Origin: Flavobacterium circumlabens
Lineage (GTDB): Bacteria > Bacteroidota > Bacteroidia > Flavobacteriales > Flavobacteriaceae
DNA: 64,000 bases
NCBI RefSeq assembly: GCF_004345565.1
Contig: NZ_SLWA01000008.1
Coordinates: 186,001 to 250,000 of the forward strand
Reading direction: 5' to 3'
The position numbers and the translations under genes were made by a program. Positions 17,103 through 25,846 of this stretch are shown here, piece by piece. Positions within the stretch are counted from its first letter, which is position 1, and each line of letters begins with the position of its first letter. A model generated the notes under the pieces. The model saw only the letters and a list, made by a program, of their open reading frames with translations. It made no database searches and was not told where the DNA came from.

Positions 17103-18314
17103 TTACTTTTTGCCTGGCGGATAAATCCCAATTTTATGAGTTCGTAAAGAATAACTGGTAATCGGAGCTTTATTGGATTGTTGAAAATGAATGGCTTTCG
17201 AATCCTGCTTCGGCATATGGCATTCCACACATTTATTCTCCAGCATAGATTTTGAAAGTGTTTTTATGGTTGTTGCCTTATGTTTGGTTTGCTGATGACA
17301 GCTCATGCAAATTTTGGAATAAGAGGCAAGATTCTGCGAGGCATCCTGATGCGGATTGTGACAGGACATGCAATCCATTGTCGGACTTTTCCTGAAACAC
17401 TTACTCTGCGAAAGCAAACCAAGCTGATTTCCATGCACATCATAATTTAGGGTGTCCGGTGTACCCGGTCTCTCCCTGAAATAGTCCGTAAGGCTTTCTC
17501 CGGGCCTGAATTGAAATCTGGATTTTAGTTTCATTTTGTCATTCCCGGAATGGCATAAAGCGCAGGCGTCTATTTTTTGCTGCCTGTTCAGGTTTTTGAA
17601 GCCTGTAATATTCTGGGCGATTTTTAAATCCGGAAACTTTAAATGGGTCTGAACGTGTTTTTTGGCGGGGCCGTGGCAGCGTTCGCAATCTATTCCATAA
17701 ATTAATGTTTTTTTGCTCATAAATTCTTCCACTTCCATTGTCATAAAAGTAATGCTGTCTGAGCTGGTAGTGATATATCTGCTTCCAATGTTGGAGCTAT
17801 GACAGGCAAAACATTCTTTGTCTATTTTCCGCTCAAAATTAGGATTCACGGCCGAATATCCCGGACTTGTTGCCCAGCTGTTTATAGATTTATAATAGGA
17901 AATTGGTAATTCGTAAGTAAAATGATTTTTCCAATAGGCACTTGTCTGCGCATGTTTGGTTCCAAAAAGAATCTCAAAGGGATACGCTTTTGCTTCTTTT
18001 CCATTTTTATACAAAACCTGATAAAGAGTGTCGTTGCGTTCTTCCATGACCAGTTTGGTGTTTTTGTCATACACAAAAGTGTTTTTGCCATTGGTAAAAT
18101 GACCCAGAATATTTTCTTTGGTTGCGGGTGCGGAAGCTTTGAAATGGGAACTGTGAAAAGCAGATTCATATTGCGTCTGATGACATTGTATGCAGTTTTC
18201 TGAACCTGCATAGTCGGTTCCGCGCGGATCAATGTATTCGTCAGATTTGTTGGTGCAGTTTGTGAGTAATACTGCCAGAACAACAATGGCAAAAAGAAAC
18301 CTTATTTTTTTCAT
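17103..18314 (-). CDS. Seven-heme cytochrome c lipoprotein
   Basis: 403 residues with a lipoprotein signal peptide (VLLTNCTNKSDE, lipid-attached Cys) and seven CxxCH heme-binding motifs: CIQCH, CFACH, CERCH, CALCH, CMSCH, CMSCH, CVECH. The spacing resembles cytochrome c554/NapC-linked multiheme families. It probably transfers electrons in the periplasm or at the outer membrane. No nitrite reductase or other terminal reductase gene is next to it, so its partner is unknown. The C-terminal end (RTHKIGIYPPGKK) completes the protein at a stop that abuts lpxH. Confidence 0.88.
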   Translation of the reverse strand: MKKIRFLFAIVVLAVLLTNCTNKSDEYIDPRGTDYAGSENCIQCHQTQYESAFHSSHFKASAPATKENILGHFTNGKNTFVYDKNTKLVMEERNDTLYQVLYKNGKEAKAYPFEILFGTKHAQTSAYWKNHFTYELPISYYKSINSWATSPGYSAVNPNFERKIDKECFACHSSNIGSRYITTSSDSITFMTMEVEEFMSKKTLIYGIDCERCHGPAKKHVQTHLKFPDLKIAQNITGFKNLNRQQKIDACALCHSGNDKMKLKSRFQFRPGESLTDYFRERPGTPDTLNYDVHGNQLGLLSQSKCFRKSPTMDCMSCHNPHQDASQNLASYSKICMSCHQQTKHKATTIKTLSKSMLENKCVECHMPKQDSKAIHFQQSNKAPITSYSLRTHKIGIYPPGKK

Positions 18315-18397
18315 TGTAGTAAATATACTTTTTTTAGTTTAAATCTAAAATATATTTTTATAATGAAAAATAAGTGTTAAATAATTTCGAATGCGTC

Positions 18398-18754
18398 TTA
18401 ATTTAAGCCAGCGCCGTAAACGTATTCTTCCAGTTCAATTTTGAATAAAGAGCCTTCCACCAGATCTTTAATGGAATTTAATTCTTTCATTGAAACCGCT
18501 AAATCAATTTGTGCGCAGGGTGTTTTGAGCAAAAATTTATGACAGGAGTTTTTTAGTTCGCAAGATTCACAACACGCATTTTCAATCAGACTGTCCTCAA
18601 TCAATTCACAAAACTGATTCAATTCTGCAACCGTAAAATAGAAACCGGTTTCTTTAAAAACCAATTGTATTTTCTCTGATATCACTTCTTTTCCGTTCTT
18701 CCAGTAAAAAGCTATTCCAAAATTGTTGTGGTAAATTTGTTCAATTTCTCTCAT
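18398..18754 (-). CDS. Cys-rich hypothetical protein (DUF6686-like)
   Basis: 118 residues, no signal peptide. A cluster of cysteines in the middle (NACCESCELKNSCHKFLLK then TPCAQ) suggests metal or iron-sulfur binding. The remainder is mixed alpha/beta (IQLVFKETGFYFTVAELNQF; IDLAVSMKELNSIKDLV). I associate it tentatively with a Bacteroidota-specific DUF of this size. It lies alone between the cytochrome and a hydrolase gene; a functional link to heme proteins next door is speculative. Confidence 0.7.
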   Translation of the reverse strand: MREIEQIYHNNFGIAFYWKNGKEVISEKIQLVFKETGFYFTVAELNQFCELIEDSLIENACCESCELKNSCHKFLLKTPCAQIDLAVSMKELNSIKDLVEGSLFKIELEEYVYGAGLN

Positions 18755-18859
18755 TGTAAATCTTTTATTTCAACAAATATAAATATTATTTATATTAATT
18801 CTAAATAAAAAAATCATAAAATAAGACAAATTTTATTTAACAATTTACTGAAGTATAAT

Positions 18860-19762
18860 TTATTGAAGCCATTTTTTTATATAAGATAGAAATTGTTTCT
18901 GCTGATCTGCAAATAAATAATGCGAACAATTATCTAAAAGAGCAAAGTGATTTTTACCCGCCAAATTTTTAATCGAACTGATTTGGGAGCTGGAAAAAAT
19001 ACCATCTTCTTTTCCGTAGATGGCGTAAATGGGAATTCCTTCGGCTTTTATCTTTTTTAAAGATAATCGGGTGTCTATGTTCCTGCGCTTTTCGTTTTGA
19101 TAAAAAAGCAACGGAGCGTTCTTATTTCGGATATTGGTTTTGTTAAAAATACCCTCTTCGTAATCGGCATATAGTTTTTTAGAAGCTTTGGTAGGATTTG
19201 GTATTTTGAAATAATCATTATCACCCGCCAGGTCAAAACAATGCTTTCGGTACCCTGCGGAATTTTTATCCAGTTTTTCTACGTAAGCTATTTTATTAAG
19301 AGTTTTAGAATCACCTTTGTGACTTATTTTTAGAGAATTTAAAATATGATCGTAAGTTTCCTGCTGCGAAAACAGAGCACCAGCCAATACCAGTGCACTA
19401 ACATTCTGAGGATATTTTTCAGTGTAAAGAGTCGCGACCAAACCGCCAAAACTATGGGAAAGAAGCACCGCTTTTTTTAAATTATATTTTTTGTAAATAG
19501 TATTTAAATCCTGAAAAGCTTCTTCGTAAGTAAATTTTGCATCAGGATCAGCAGATCTTCCTTCGCCTCTTCGGTCATAAGCAATTACATAAAAACCTAA
19601 GTTAGCCAGTTTTTGAGCCGTTGTAGCTTCAAATAAAGTTGCATTTCCACTTGGACCTCCATGAATAAAAATCAGGGCTTTCTTTGTTTTATCACCGTAT
19701 GTTTTGATGTAAAGCTTTTGCCCGTTTACAAAACAGGAAATTACAAAACAGAAAGCCAACAA
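18860..19762 (-). CDS. Alpha/beta hydrolase, proline iminopeptidase-like
   Basis: 300 residues from a TTG at 19762. Motifs: oxyanion HGGPSG, then YDRRGEGRS, nucleophile elbow SHSFGG, Asp in YGKEDGIF and His in DNCSHYLF, the order of the proline iminopeptidase/epoxide hydrolase group. The N-terminus (LLAFCFVISCFVNGQ) is a signal peptide. No ATG is in frame, and the reading continues upstream through ATAACGAAACATATC into the MFS gene, whose TAA lies at 19774-19776. The real start may be the TTG or the ATA at 19777. Coupled to the transporter gene. Confidence 0.8.
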   Translation of the reverse strand: MLAFCFVISCFVNGQKLYIKTYGDKTKKALIFIHGGPSGNATLFEATTAQKLANLGFYVIAYDRRGEGRSADPDAKFTYEEAFQDLNTIYKKYNLKKAVLLSHSFGGLVATLYTEKYPQNVSALVLAGALFSQQETYDHILNSLKISHKGDSKTLNKIAYVEKLDKNSAGYRKHCFDLAGDNDYFKIPNPTKASKKLYADYEEGIFNKTNIRNKNAPLLFYQNEKRRNIDTRLSLKKIKAEGIPIYAIYGKEDGIFSSSQISSIKNLAGKNHFALLDNCSHYLFADQQKQFLSYIKKWLQ

Positions 19763-19773
19763 GATATGTTTCG

Positions 19774-21054
19774 TTATTCCATGTTTTGATGTTCTTCCAT
19801 ATCTTTTCGAAGGTCTAAGTTTCTGAAAGTGGGAGATTTTATTCCAAATCCAAGAACCGTTAAAAGGGTCATACTTCCTCCGAAAACAACAGAAGTTACA
19901 GTTCCCATCAGTTTGGCTGTTAAACCGCTTTCAAAAGCCCCTAATTCGTTTGATGAACCAACAAACATAGAATTTACAGCCGCAACTCTTCCGCGCATGT
20001 GATCGGGCGTTTTAAGCTGTAAAATGGTCTGGCGGATTACAACTGAAATTCCGTCGGCAACGCCACTCAGAAATAAAGCAACAACAGAGAGCCAGAAAAG
20101 GGTGGAAACGCCAAATAAGATGATGCACAATCCAAAAACAAAAATGGCAACTAAAAGTTTCATTCCGGCTTTTTTGTATAACGGAACGTAAGCAGAAATT
20201 AGCATCGTGATAAAAGCACCAATGGCAGGAGCAGCTCGTAATACGCCAAAACCTTCCGGTCCGACTTTTAAAATATCCTGTGCAAATACGGGTAATAAAG
20301 CTACCGCTCCTCCAAAAAGAACCGCAACCATATCAAGGGAAAGTACGCCTAAGATGGTTTTATTGTTGAATACAAATTTGATTCCTTCTTTTAAACTTTC
20401 CATAACCGGCTCCCCAATTTTTGGATTCATAATTGGTTTTTTCTCGATTTGTGATAAAGCCATTAATGAAAAAACAGAAAACCCGACCACGAGACACATG
20501 GACCAGTGAACCCCCATCCAGTTAATTGAAAAACCGGCTACGGCAGGTCCTAAAACCGAACCAATCTGCCACACCGAACTGCTCCAGGTAGCAGCATTCG
20601 GATATACTTTCTTCGGAACAATTAAGGATAAAAGCGAGAAGATAGTTGGCCCAAGAAATGCGCGAACCAAGCCGCCTAAAAAGACCAAAGCGTAAATAGA
20701 ATACAAAATAACAGTGGGTGACCATTCGCCAACAATTTTGGGCCATGTCAATAAAAATAACCCAAAACTAATTACTGAAAATCCTAAAATACATTTTACC
20801 AGTAAGCCTTTTTTCTCTCGCTGATCGACAATGTGTCCCGCAAACAAAGCCATCGAAACGGCAGGAATAACTTCCATCAAACCAATAATTCCCAAAGAAA
20901 GCGGGTTTTTGGTTAAACTGTACACTTCCCATTCAATTACAATAAACTGCATCGACCAGGCAAAAACCATGGCAAAACGCAATAACAAAAACACATTAAA
21001 TTCTCTGTAACGAAGCGCCTGATACGGATCGGCTTTTTTTAGTTTATCTGTCAT
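19774..21054 (-). CDS. MFS transporter
   Basis: 426 residues with about 12 membrane helices and the MFS loop 2-3 motif (GHIVDQREKKGLL) and a related loop in the second half (DGISVVIRQTILQLKTPDHMRGRV, typical of the enterobactin exporter EntS/MFS_3 group). It is probably an exporter, with substrate unknown. Its start overlaps the 3' end of recJ by 11 bases and its stop touches the hydrolase reading frame, so recJ, the transporter and the hydrolase form a coupled leftward run. Confidence 0.88.
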   Translation of the reverse strand: MTDKLKKADPYQALRYREFNVFLLLRFAMVFAWSMQFIVIEWEVYSLTKNPLSLGIIGLMEVIPAVSMALFAGHIVDQREKKGLLVKCILGFSVISFGLFLLTWPKIVGEWSPTVILYSIYALVFLGGLVRAFLGPTIFSLLSLIVPKKVYPNAATWSSSVWQIGSVLGPAVAGFSINWMGVHWSMCLVVGFSVFSLMALSQIEKKPIMNPKIGEPVMESLKEGIKFVFNNKTILGVLSLDMVAVLFGGAVALLPVFAQDILKVGPEGFGVLRAAPAIGAFITMLISAYVPLYKKAGMKLLVAIFVFGLCIILFGVSTLFWLSVVALFLSGVADGISVVIRQTILQLKTPDHMRGRVAAVNSMFVGSSNELGAFESGLTAKLMGTVTSVVFGGSMTLLTVLGFGIKSPTFRNLDLRKDMEEHQNME

Positions 21055-22747
21055 TTGTTCTGATGTCTTTTAGCATAAGCTGAGTAGAAACGGTATTGTT
21101 CCACTCATTTTCAGCAATACAGTAGGCGAGCTGAAAGGGTTTTTGATTTTTTGTAAGTTCTATTTTTTTTCCGAGTCCAAAACCAATGGCGGCAATTCCG
21201 TCTGTGCTTCCGGGTTGTTTGACGAACAGTCTCAGATGTTCTTCGTCTGCTCCCAGAGTTTTGGCGTAACCGGTGTCTGTTACCTCTGATGTCATAAAAA
21301 CGGGCGTCATATTCAGCGGGCCAAAAGGCTCGAATTGCTTTAAAATCCGGATCAGTTTTGGCGTAATGTCCGTGAAGTCTATTTCGGCATCAATCTCAAT
21401 TTCCGGAGTTCGCATTTCCGGTAAGATGGTTGCTGAAACCTGTTTTTCAAAGGCATCTTTAAAGATGTTATAGTTTTCTGCTTTTAAGGTCATTCCCGCT
21501 GCATACATATGGCCTCCAAATTGCTCGAGATGATGGGCGCAGGCATCAAGTGCATTGTAAACGTCAAAGCCTTTTACAGATCGTGCAGAAGCGGCATATT
21601 TGTCACCGCTTTTGGTAAACACCAAGGTTGGGCGATAATACGTTTCGATTAACCTTGAAGCTACAATTCCGATCACGCCTTTGTGCCAGTCTTCCTGAAA
21701 AACAACGGTAGAAAATCGTTCTTCTTCGTTGTTTGCTATAATTTGCTGAAAAGCTTCTTTAGTGATTTTTTTGTCTAAATCTTTACGATCCGCATTGTAT
21801 TGCTCAATTTCTGATGCAAATTGCTGTGCCTGCTCAAAATCAAATTCGGTCAGTAATTCAACCGCATGATTCCCGTGTTTGATTCTTCCGGCTGCATTTA
21901 TTCTAGGTGAAATAATAAAAACAACATCGCTAATATCTAAAACTTTCTTTTTTATCTGGTGTACCAAAGCTTTAATTCCCGGTCTAGGATCACTGTTGAT
22001 GACCTTTAATCCAAAATACGCCAAAACCCTGTTTTCCCCTGTAATCGGAACAATATCTGCCGCAATTGCCGTAGCGACCAAATCAAGATACGGAACTAAA
22101 TCTGCTGTAGTTTCATTTCTGTTTTTTCCTAAAGCCTGAATCAGTTTAAAACCAACTCCGCAACCGCATAACTCGTCATACGGATACGAGCAGTCTTCTC
22201 TTTTCGGATCTAAAATCGCAACAGCATCGGGAAGAAATTCTCCGGGTCTGTGGTGATCGCAAATGATAAAGTCGATGTTTTTTTCTTTCGCGTAAGCGAT
22301 GTGGTCAATTGATTTTATACCACAATCGAGTGCAATAATTAACGAAAAACCGTTATCGTCAGCGAAGTCAATTCCTTTAAAAGAAATTCCGTAACCTTCT
22401 TCATAACGATCCGGAATATAAGTCGCAATATTCGGATAATGTGATTTTAAATAAGAAGAAACCAGCGAAACAGCTGTTGTTCCGTCGACATCGTAATCAC
22501 CGAAAACCAATATGTTTTCCTGATTTTCGATTGCCGATTCAATTCGGGCAACTGCTTTATCCATATCTTTCATTAAGAACGGATCATGCAGATGTTCTAA
22601 TGAAGGGCGAAAGAAATTCTTCGCATCCTCAAAAGTTTCAATGCCACGCTGAATCAAAAGCGTTGCTACAAAATCTTCTACATTTAAGGCCTGAGCCAAA
22701 TGTTTGACTTTATCTTCGGAAGGTTTTGGTTTTAATGTCCAACGCAT
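21044..22747 (-). CDS. recJ: Single-stranded-DNA-specific exonuclease RecJ
   Basis: 567 residues, normal length. DHH phosphoesterase motifs are visible: GDYDVDGTTAVSL (residues about 82-94), ALDCGIKS, CDHHRPGE and LDLVATAIAADIVP; the DHHA1 part contains GGHMYAAGMTL. The 5'-3' ssDNA exonuclease acts in mismatch repair, base excision repair and RecF-pathway recombination with Mn/Mg ions. The downstream transporter gene overlaps its end. Confidence 0.96.
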   Translation of the reverse strand: MRWTLKPKPSEDKVKHLAQALNVEDFVATLLIQRGIETFEDAKNFFRPSLEHLHDPFLMKDMDKAVARIESAIENQENILVFGDYDVDGTTAVSLVSSYLKSHYPNIATYIPDRYEEGYGISFKGIDFADDNGFSLIIALDCGIKSIDHIAYAKEKNIDFIICDHHRPGEFLPDAVAILDPKREDCSYPYDELCGCGVGFKLIQALGKNRNETTADLVPYLDLVATAIAADIVPITGENRVLAYFGLKVINSDPRPGIKALVHQIKKKVLDISDVVFIISPRINAAGRIKHGNHAVELLTEFDFEQAQQFASEIEQYNADRKDLDKKITKEAFQQIIANNEEERFSTVVFQEDWHKGVIGIVASRLIETYYRPTLVFTKSGDKYAASARSVKGFDVYNALDACAHHLEQFGGHMYAAGMTLKAENYNIFKDAFEKQVSATILPEMRTPEIEIDAEIDFTDITPKLIRILKQFEPFGPLNMTPVFMTSEVTDTGYAKTLGADEEHLRLFVKQPGSTDGIAAIGFGLGKKIELTKNQKPFQLAYCIAENEWNNTVSTQLMLKDIRTNDR

Positions 22748-22763
22748 TTTTTTATTGTAGATT

Positions 22764-23258
22764 TTAGAGTGATGATTTTAGATTATCAAAACTGCTGTTT
22801 ATTAAAATTAGTAAATCTTCAGGATTTTTATTTTGACTTTTGAAGTGGTGAAATTCATGGTTCATTGATCTGTCTAACGCTTTTCCATCGTTAATTTTGA
22901 TTAGATGTGGGAATCCTTTTCGATCAGAAACGTTTAATAGCATATGTAAAATAAATTCTCGATTCTCTTCATCTTTAATACGTTTACCTTCAAGAAAAAC
23001 AGGTTTAATATCATTTGTAAGATTTGGAATAATATTCTTTTGAATATAATGATGATTGTTTTTTCGATTCGTATAGCAAAAGAATTTTTTTCCTTCAATA
23101 GATATTAAATAATTACTATATCTTTTTTTGAATCGTTTTCTTTGAAAAAAATCAAAGATTAAATAAATAAAAATTAGAGGAAGAAATAATATAGATAAAG
23201 GAATTACAACTATAATTAGAAATAGTATCACCGGGATTTCTTTTAATCTTTCCTCCAT
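22764..23258 (-). CDS. Membrane-anchored hypothetical protein
   Basis: 164 residues. One long or two short helices at about residues 8-38 (IPVILFLIIVVIPLSILFLPLIFIYLIF) followed by a basic stretch (QRKRFKKRY) and a soluble domain of about 115 residues (LISIEGKKFFCYTNRKN...). The domain pattern is not one I recognise. It starts 16 bases upstream of the recJ start region and lies 28 bases from the HopJ-like gene, so it may share their transcript. Confidence 0.65.
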   Translation of the reverse strand: MEERLKEIPVILFLIIVVIPLSILFLPLIFIYLIFDFFQRKRFKKRYSNYLISIEGKKFFCYTNRKNNHHYIQKNIIPNLTNDIKPVFLEGKRIKDEENREFILHMLLNVSDRKGFPHLIKINDGKALDRSMNHEFHHFKSQNKNPEDLLILINSSFDNLKSSL

Positions 23259-23285
23259 CTCTCCTTAATCAAATTAAAAATATAT

Positions 23286-23630
23286 TTATTTCAATTCCAA
23301 AGCGTTTCCTTCAAACTGAATTCCGTCCCAGCCTGTGTTGATGAAATTTCGAATGTTTTGATGATTGGTTCCGTTTGGATCTCCCAAAACTTCATCAAAA
23401 TAAATAGCACCAAAACAAGCCAAAGTTTCGTCTTTGGTTAAGTTTTGCAATTTGGCGAAAGAAAATAATTTGCAGGAACCGGAGTTTTCTCCTGCTGCAT
23501 TGTGTTGTGTTCCGTTCTGAAAAGCGGTTGGAGTGAAGTTGTAATTTTCTTCTACAGTTGCAATTGTTTCGGCGAAAGCTACGTCATTTGGAGTCTGCTT
23601 TACTTTTTCTAAAAAGGCTTGTATATTCAT
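23286..23630 (-). CDS. HopJ type III effector family protein
   Basis: 114 residues covering the whole HopJ family domain: VAFAETIATVEENYNFTPTAFQNG, NSGSCKLFSFAKL and ACFGAIYFDEVLGDPNGTNHQNIRNF. The family name comes from a Pseudomonas effector, but it is widespread in free-living bacteria without type III secretion, so effector function should not be assumed. No secretion signal is visible. It lies between the rsmI gene and the membrane-anchored protein. Confidence 0.88.
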   Translation of the reverse strand: MNIQAFLEKVKQTPNDVAFAETIATVEENYNFTPTAFQNGTQHNAAGENSGSCKLFSFAKLQNLTKDETLACFGAIYFDEVLGDPNGTNHQNIRNFINTGWDGIQFEGNALELK

Positions 23631-23650
23631 AAGTATTGGCTTTGTTTTTT

Positions 23651-23711
23651 TGCCACGAATTACACAAATTATCGCGAATTTAATTAGTGGGAATTTGTGT
23701 AATTAGTGGCA
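23651..23711. repeat. Intergenic inverted repeat (GCCAC...GTGGC type)
   Basis: Arms GCCACGAATTACACAAATT and AATTTGTGTAATTAGTGGC flank a short centre. Partial copies of the same words occur at about 30288-30310 and 33325-33377. It lies between HopJ and rsmI. Confidence 0.7.
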
Positions 23712-23744
23712 GACTATTTTATTAATCTGCAAGAATTCTTTTTA

Positions 23745-23762
23745 TCCCGATAGCTATCGGGA
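23745..23762. repeat. Perfect 18-bp palindrome TCCCGATAGCTATCGGGA
   Basis: A perfect palindrome, found again exactly at 52247-52264. Its outer arms TCCCGA/TCGGGA also appear around 4-base centres at about 4431 and inside leuS at 47584-47599. It lies just after the rsmI stop on the leftward strand. Confidence 0.8.
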
Positions 23763-23777
23763 GTGGCTTGAATAATT

Positions 23778-24527
23778 TTAATCTTCTTCTTCTTCTTCTT
23801 CTTCTTCTTCTTCTTTTTCATCCTTAGAAAACTTGCTTTTCTTAGGTTCTTTTGTTATGGTTTTTCCGGCAACCACTACGACAATTTCACCGCGTGGGGC
23901 TGTTTTTTCAAAGTGCGTTAAAACTTCTTTGGCGGTTCCGCGGACATTTTCTTCGTGTAATTTTGATAATTCCCTGCAAACACAAATCTGTCTGTCTTCG
24001 CCGAAATAGGTCACAAATTCCACTAAAGTTTTTAGCAACTTGTGCGGGGAAACATACAGGATCATCGTTCTGGTTTCTTCGGCAAGGGCTAAAAATCGGG
24101 TTTGACGCCCTTTTTTTTCCGGAAGGAAACCTTCAAAAATAAAGCGGTCATTGGGTAGTCCGCTGTTGACCAAAGCGGGAACAAATGCGGTTGCGCCGGG
24201 TAAACATTCTACTTCTATCTTATTTTCGACGCAGGCACGCGTCAGTAAAAAGCCCGGATCTGAAATGGCAGGTGTTCCGGCATCAGAAATTAGTGCGATG
24301 GTTTCACCGGCTTTTAAACGGGCAATCAGATTCTCGGTCGTCTTGTGCTCATTGTGCATGTGATGGCTGTACATGTGGGTGCCAATTTCAAAATGCTTTA
24401 AAAGCTTTCCACTCGTTCGGGTATCTTCGGCTAAGATCAAGTCGACTTCTTTCAGAATGCGAATGGCACGAAAAGTCATGTCTTCAAGGTTGCCTATTGG
24501 TGTTGGAACGATATATAATTTCGACAT
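23778..24527 (-). CDS. rsmI: 16S rRNA (cytidine(1402)-2'-O)-methyltransferase
   Basis: 249 residues. Tetrapyrrole-methylase fold with LYIVPTPIGNLEDMTFRAI at the start, LAEDTRTSGKLLKHF, SDAGTPAISDPGF (SAM-binding loop) and LPGATAFVPALVNSGLPNDRF. It 2'-O-methylates C1402 in the decoding centre. The C-terminus departs from the family: after the normal end (VVAGKTI) there is a Lys/Ser linker and a run of 11 glutamates closing with Asp, encoded by a GAA/GAG trinucleotide run at about 23779-23815. Confidence 0.94.
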   Translation of the reverse strand: MSKLYIVPTPIGNLEDMTFRAIRILKEVDLILAEDTRTSGKLLKHFEIGTHMYSHHMHNEHKTTENLIARLKAGETIALISDAGTPAISDPGFLLTRACVENKIEVECLPGATAFVPALVNSGLPNDRFIFEGFLPEKKGRQTRFLALAEETRTMILYVSPHKLLKTLVEFVTYFGEDRQICVCRELSKLHEENVRGTAKEVLTHFEKTAPRGEIVVVVAGKTITKEPKKSKFSKDEKEEEEEEEEEED

Positions 24528-24588
24528 AGTTTTTTATATTATAACACGAATTTCAAAAATTCACAGAGATTGCAGCTGTTTTTACTTT

Positions 24589-25602
24589 TTAGGAGAATTT
24601 CTTTTCTACAATTTCCAGAAAACGTTGTGCGTAATCGTCTTTTCCTTCCCAATTGTTGTAATCCGGTTTTACCATGTTTTCGATAAAATTAACAGCTTCA
24701 CCGTAAGAATCAAAAGTCAGTAATTGATTTAAAACACGACTGTAATCTTCGGTACTGCCTGCGAAAAGATTTTTGGTGAATGCAATTCGATCATTCAGAT
24801 CAATATGAAAACCTTTTCCTAATTTCTCGTTTAACGGAACGGCTTTCGGTTTTGCCGATTCCAGAATGGCAGTTTTTACTTCCTCTTCTTTCAATTCGTT
24901 TATGGTTGGAGTTGGAGCGGAGGCTATATTTTCGAAACTGTCCACTTTTACAAATTGGGCATCAGCATAATTAACGCCCAATATATCTTCAAACGAAATA
25001 TGAACCGCATCTGACCTGGCAGGAACTTCAATTTTCGGTTGTTCGTCTTCTATTTTTTCTTCTGTTTCTAATTCAAACGAGGGTTTGAAGTCAGGAATTG
25101 GTTTTAAATCATTAACCGTTCTAAAAGAGAATTCTTCAGTGGTTTCAGGTTCTTTTTCATTTTCAATTACTGTTTCTTCAACTGCTTCAACAGGTTCCGC
25201 TGCGGCGACAGGTTCTTCAACAGTTTCCGCTACTGGTTCCGGAAGTATTTCTTCGGGAATTTCAGCAACAATTTCTTCTTTTATTTCTTCCGTAACTTCA
25301 GGTTCAGGTGTTGTTTCAGTTACAATTTCTTCAACAGGAGGGGGAGTTTCTTCTTCAGCTTTACTCGTATCCGGAATATTTATTTCTTCTTTTTCAAAAA
25401 CAGTTTCGATTGTAGATTCGATTTCGCTGCGTCCGATTGTTGGTTTTAACGTATCAAAATTTTCATCTACAAATTTCAAAACCGCCAGTTTTTCATATAA
25501 TTTCTGTGTTTCAAGATACAATTGATTGATATCGGATTTATTTTTTAGTTTTAAAATTCGATGTGCAATGCTGATTAAATCGGCTTCCAATTTTTTTTTC
25601 AT
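24589..25602 (-). CDS. Acidic low-complexity hypothetical protein
   Basis: 337 residues in three parts: an N-terminal helical region of about 60 residues (ADLISIAHRILKLKNKSDINQLYLETQKLYEKL), a long disordered stretch at about 75-190 made of Glu, Pro, Val, Thr and Ala (IPEEILPEPVAETVEEP...), and a conserved-looking C-terminal domain of about 80 residues (IDLNDRIAFTKNLFAGSTEDYSRVLNQLLTFDSYGEAV). No signal peptide. Function unknown. The end domains connected by an acidic linker suggest a scaffold or tether, which is inference only. Confidence 0.75.
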   Translation of the reverse strand: MKKKLEADLISIAHRILKLKNKSDINQLYLETQKLYEKLAVLKFVDENFDTLKPTIGRSEIESTIETVFEKEEINIPDTSKAEEETPPPVEEIVTETTPEPEVTEEIKEEIVAEIPEEILPEPVAETVEEPVAAAEPVEAVEETVIENEKEPETTEEFSFRTVNDLKPIPDFKPSFELETEEKIEDEQPKIEVPARSDAVHISFEDILGVNYADAQFVKVDSFENIASAPTPTINELKEEEVKTAILESAKPKAVPLNEKLGKGFHIDLNDRIAFTKNLFAGSTEDYSRVLNQLLTFDSYGEAVNFIENMVKPDYNNWEGKDDYAQRFLEIVEKKFS

Positions 25603-25748
25603 AACTGTTGAAATTATAGTGAATACGGTATTTTAAGATATTTTGTAATTTTTTTGAATGTCTTTAATTCCTGATGGAATTTCGCGTGGTATTATTTTTA
25701 TTTCTGTTAATAAGGCTTTGCGAATCTTCAATTTCGATAAAAATTTTC

Positions 25749-25756
25749 TACTTTTG
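25749..25756 (+). promoter_or_regulatory. Candidate -7 element for tdk
   Basis: TACTTTTG fits TAnnTTTG and lies 91 bases before the tdk start in an otherwise AT-rich gap. A TTTG at 25717-25720 is too far upstream to be a good -33 partner. Confidence 0.35.
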
Positions 25757-25846
25757 AAAAAATGTAAAACATCAAATTTTTACATTAATTTATTACCAGT
25801 ACAAAGTAATAAAAACTATTCATTTTAAAAGGCAGAAAAATACAAA

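Noticed and set aside
23286..23630. Evidence of a type III secretion effector
   Set aside because: The HopJ name is historical; no type III secretion genes are present and the family is common in free-living bacteria.
25085..25525. Ser/Thr-rich rightward frame of 146 codons
   Set aside because: It is antisense to the Glu/Pro low-complexity linker of the leftward gene; the composition follows from that.
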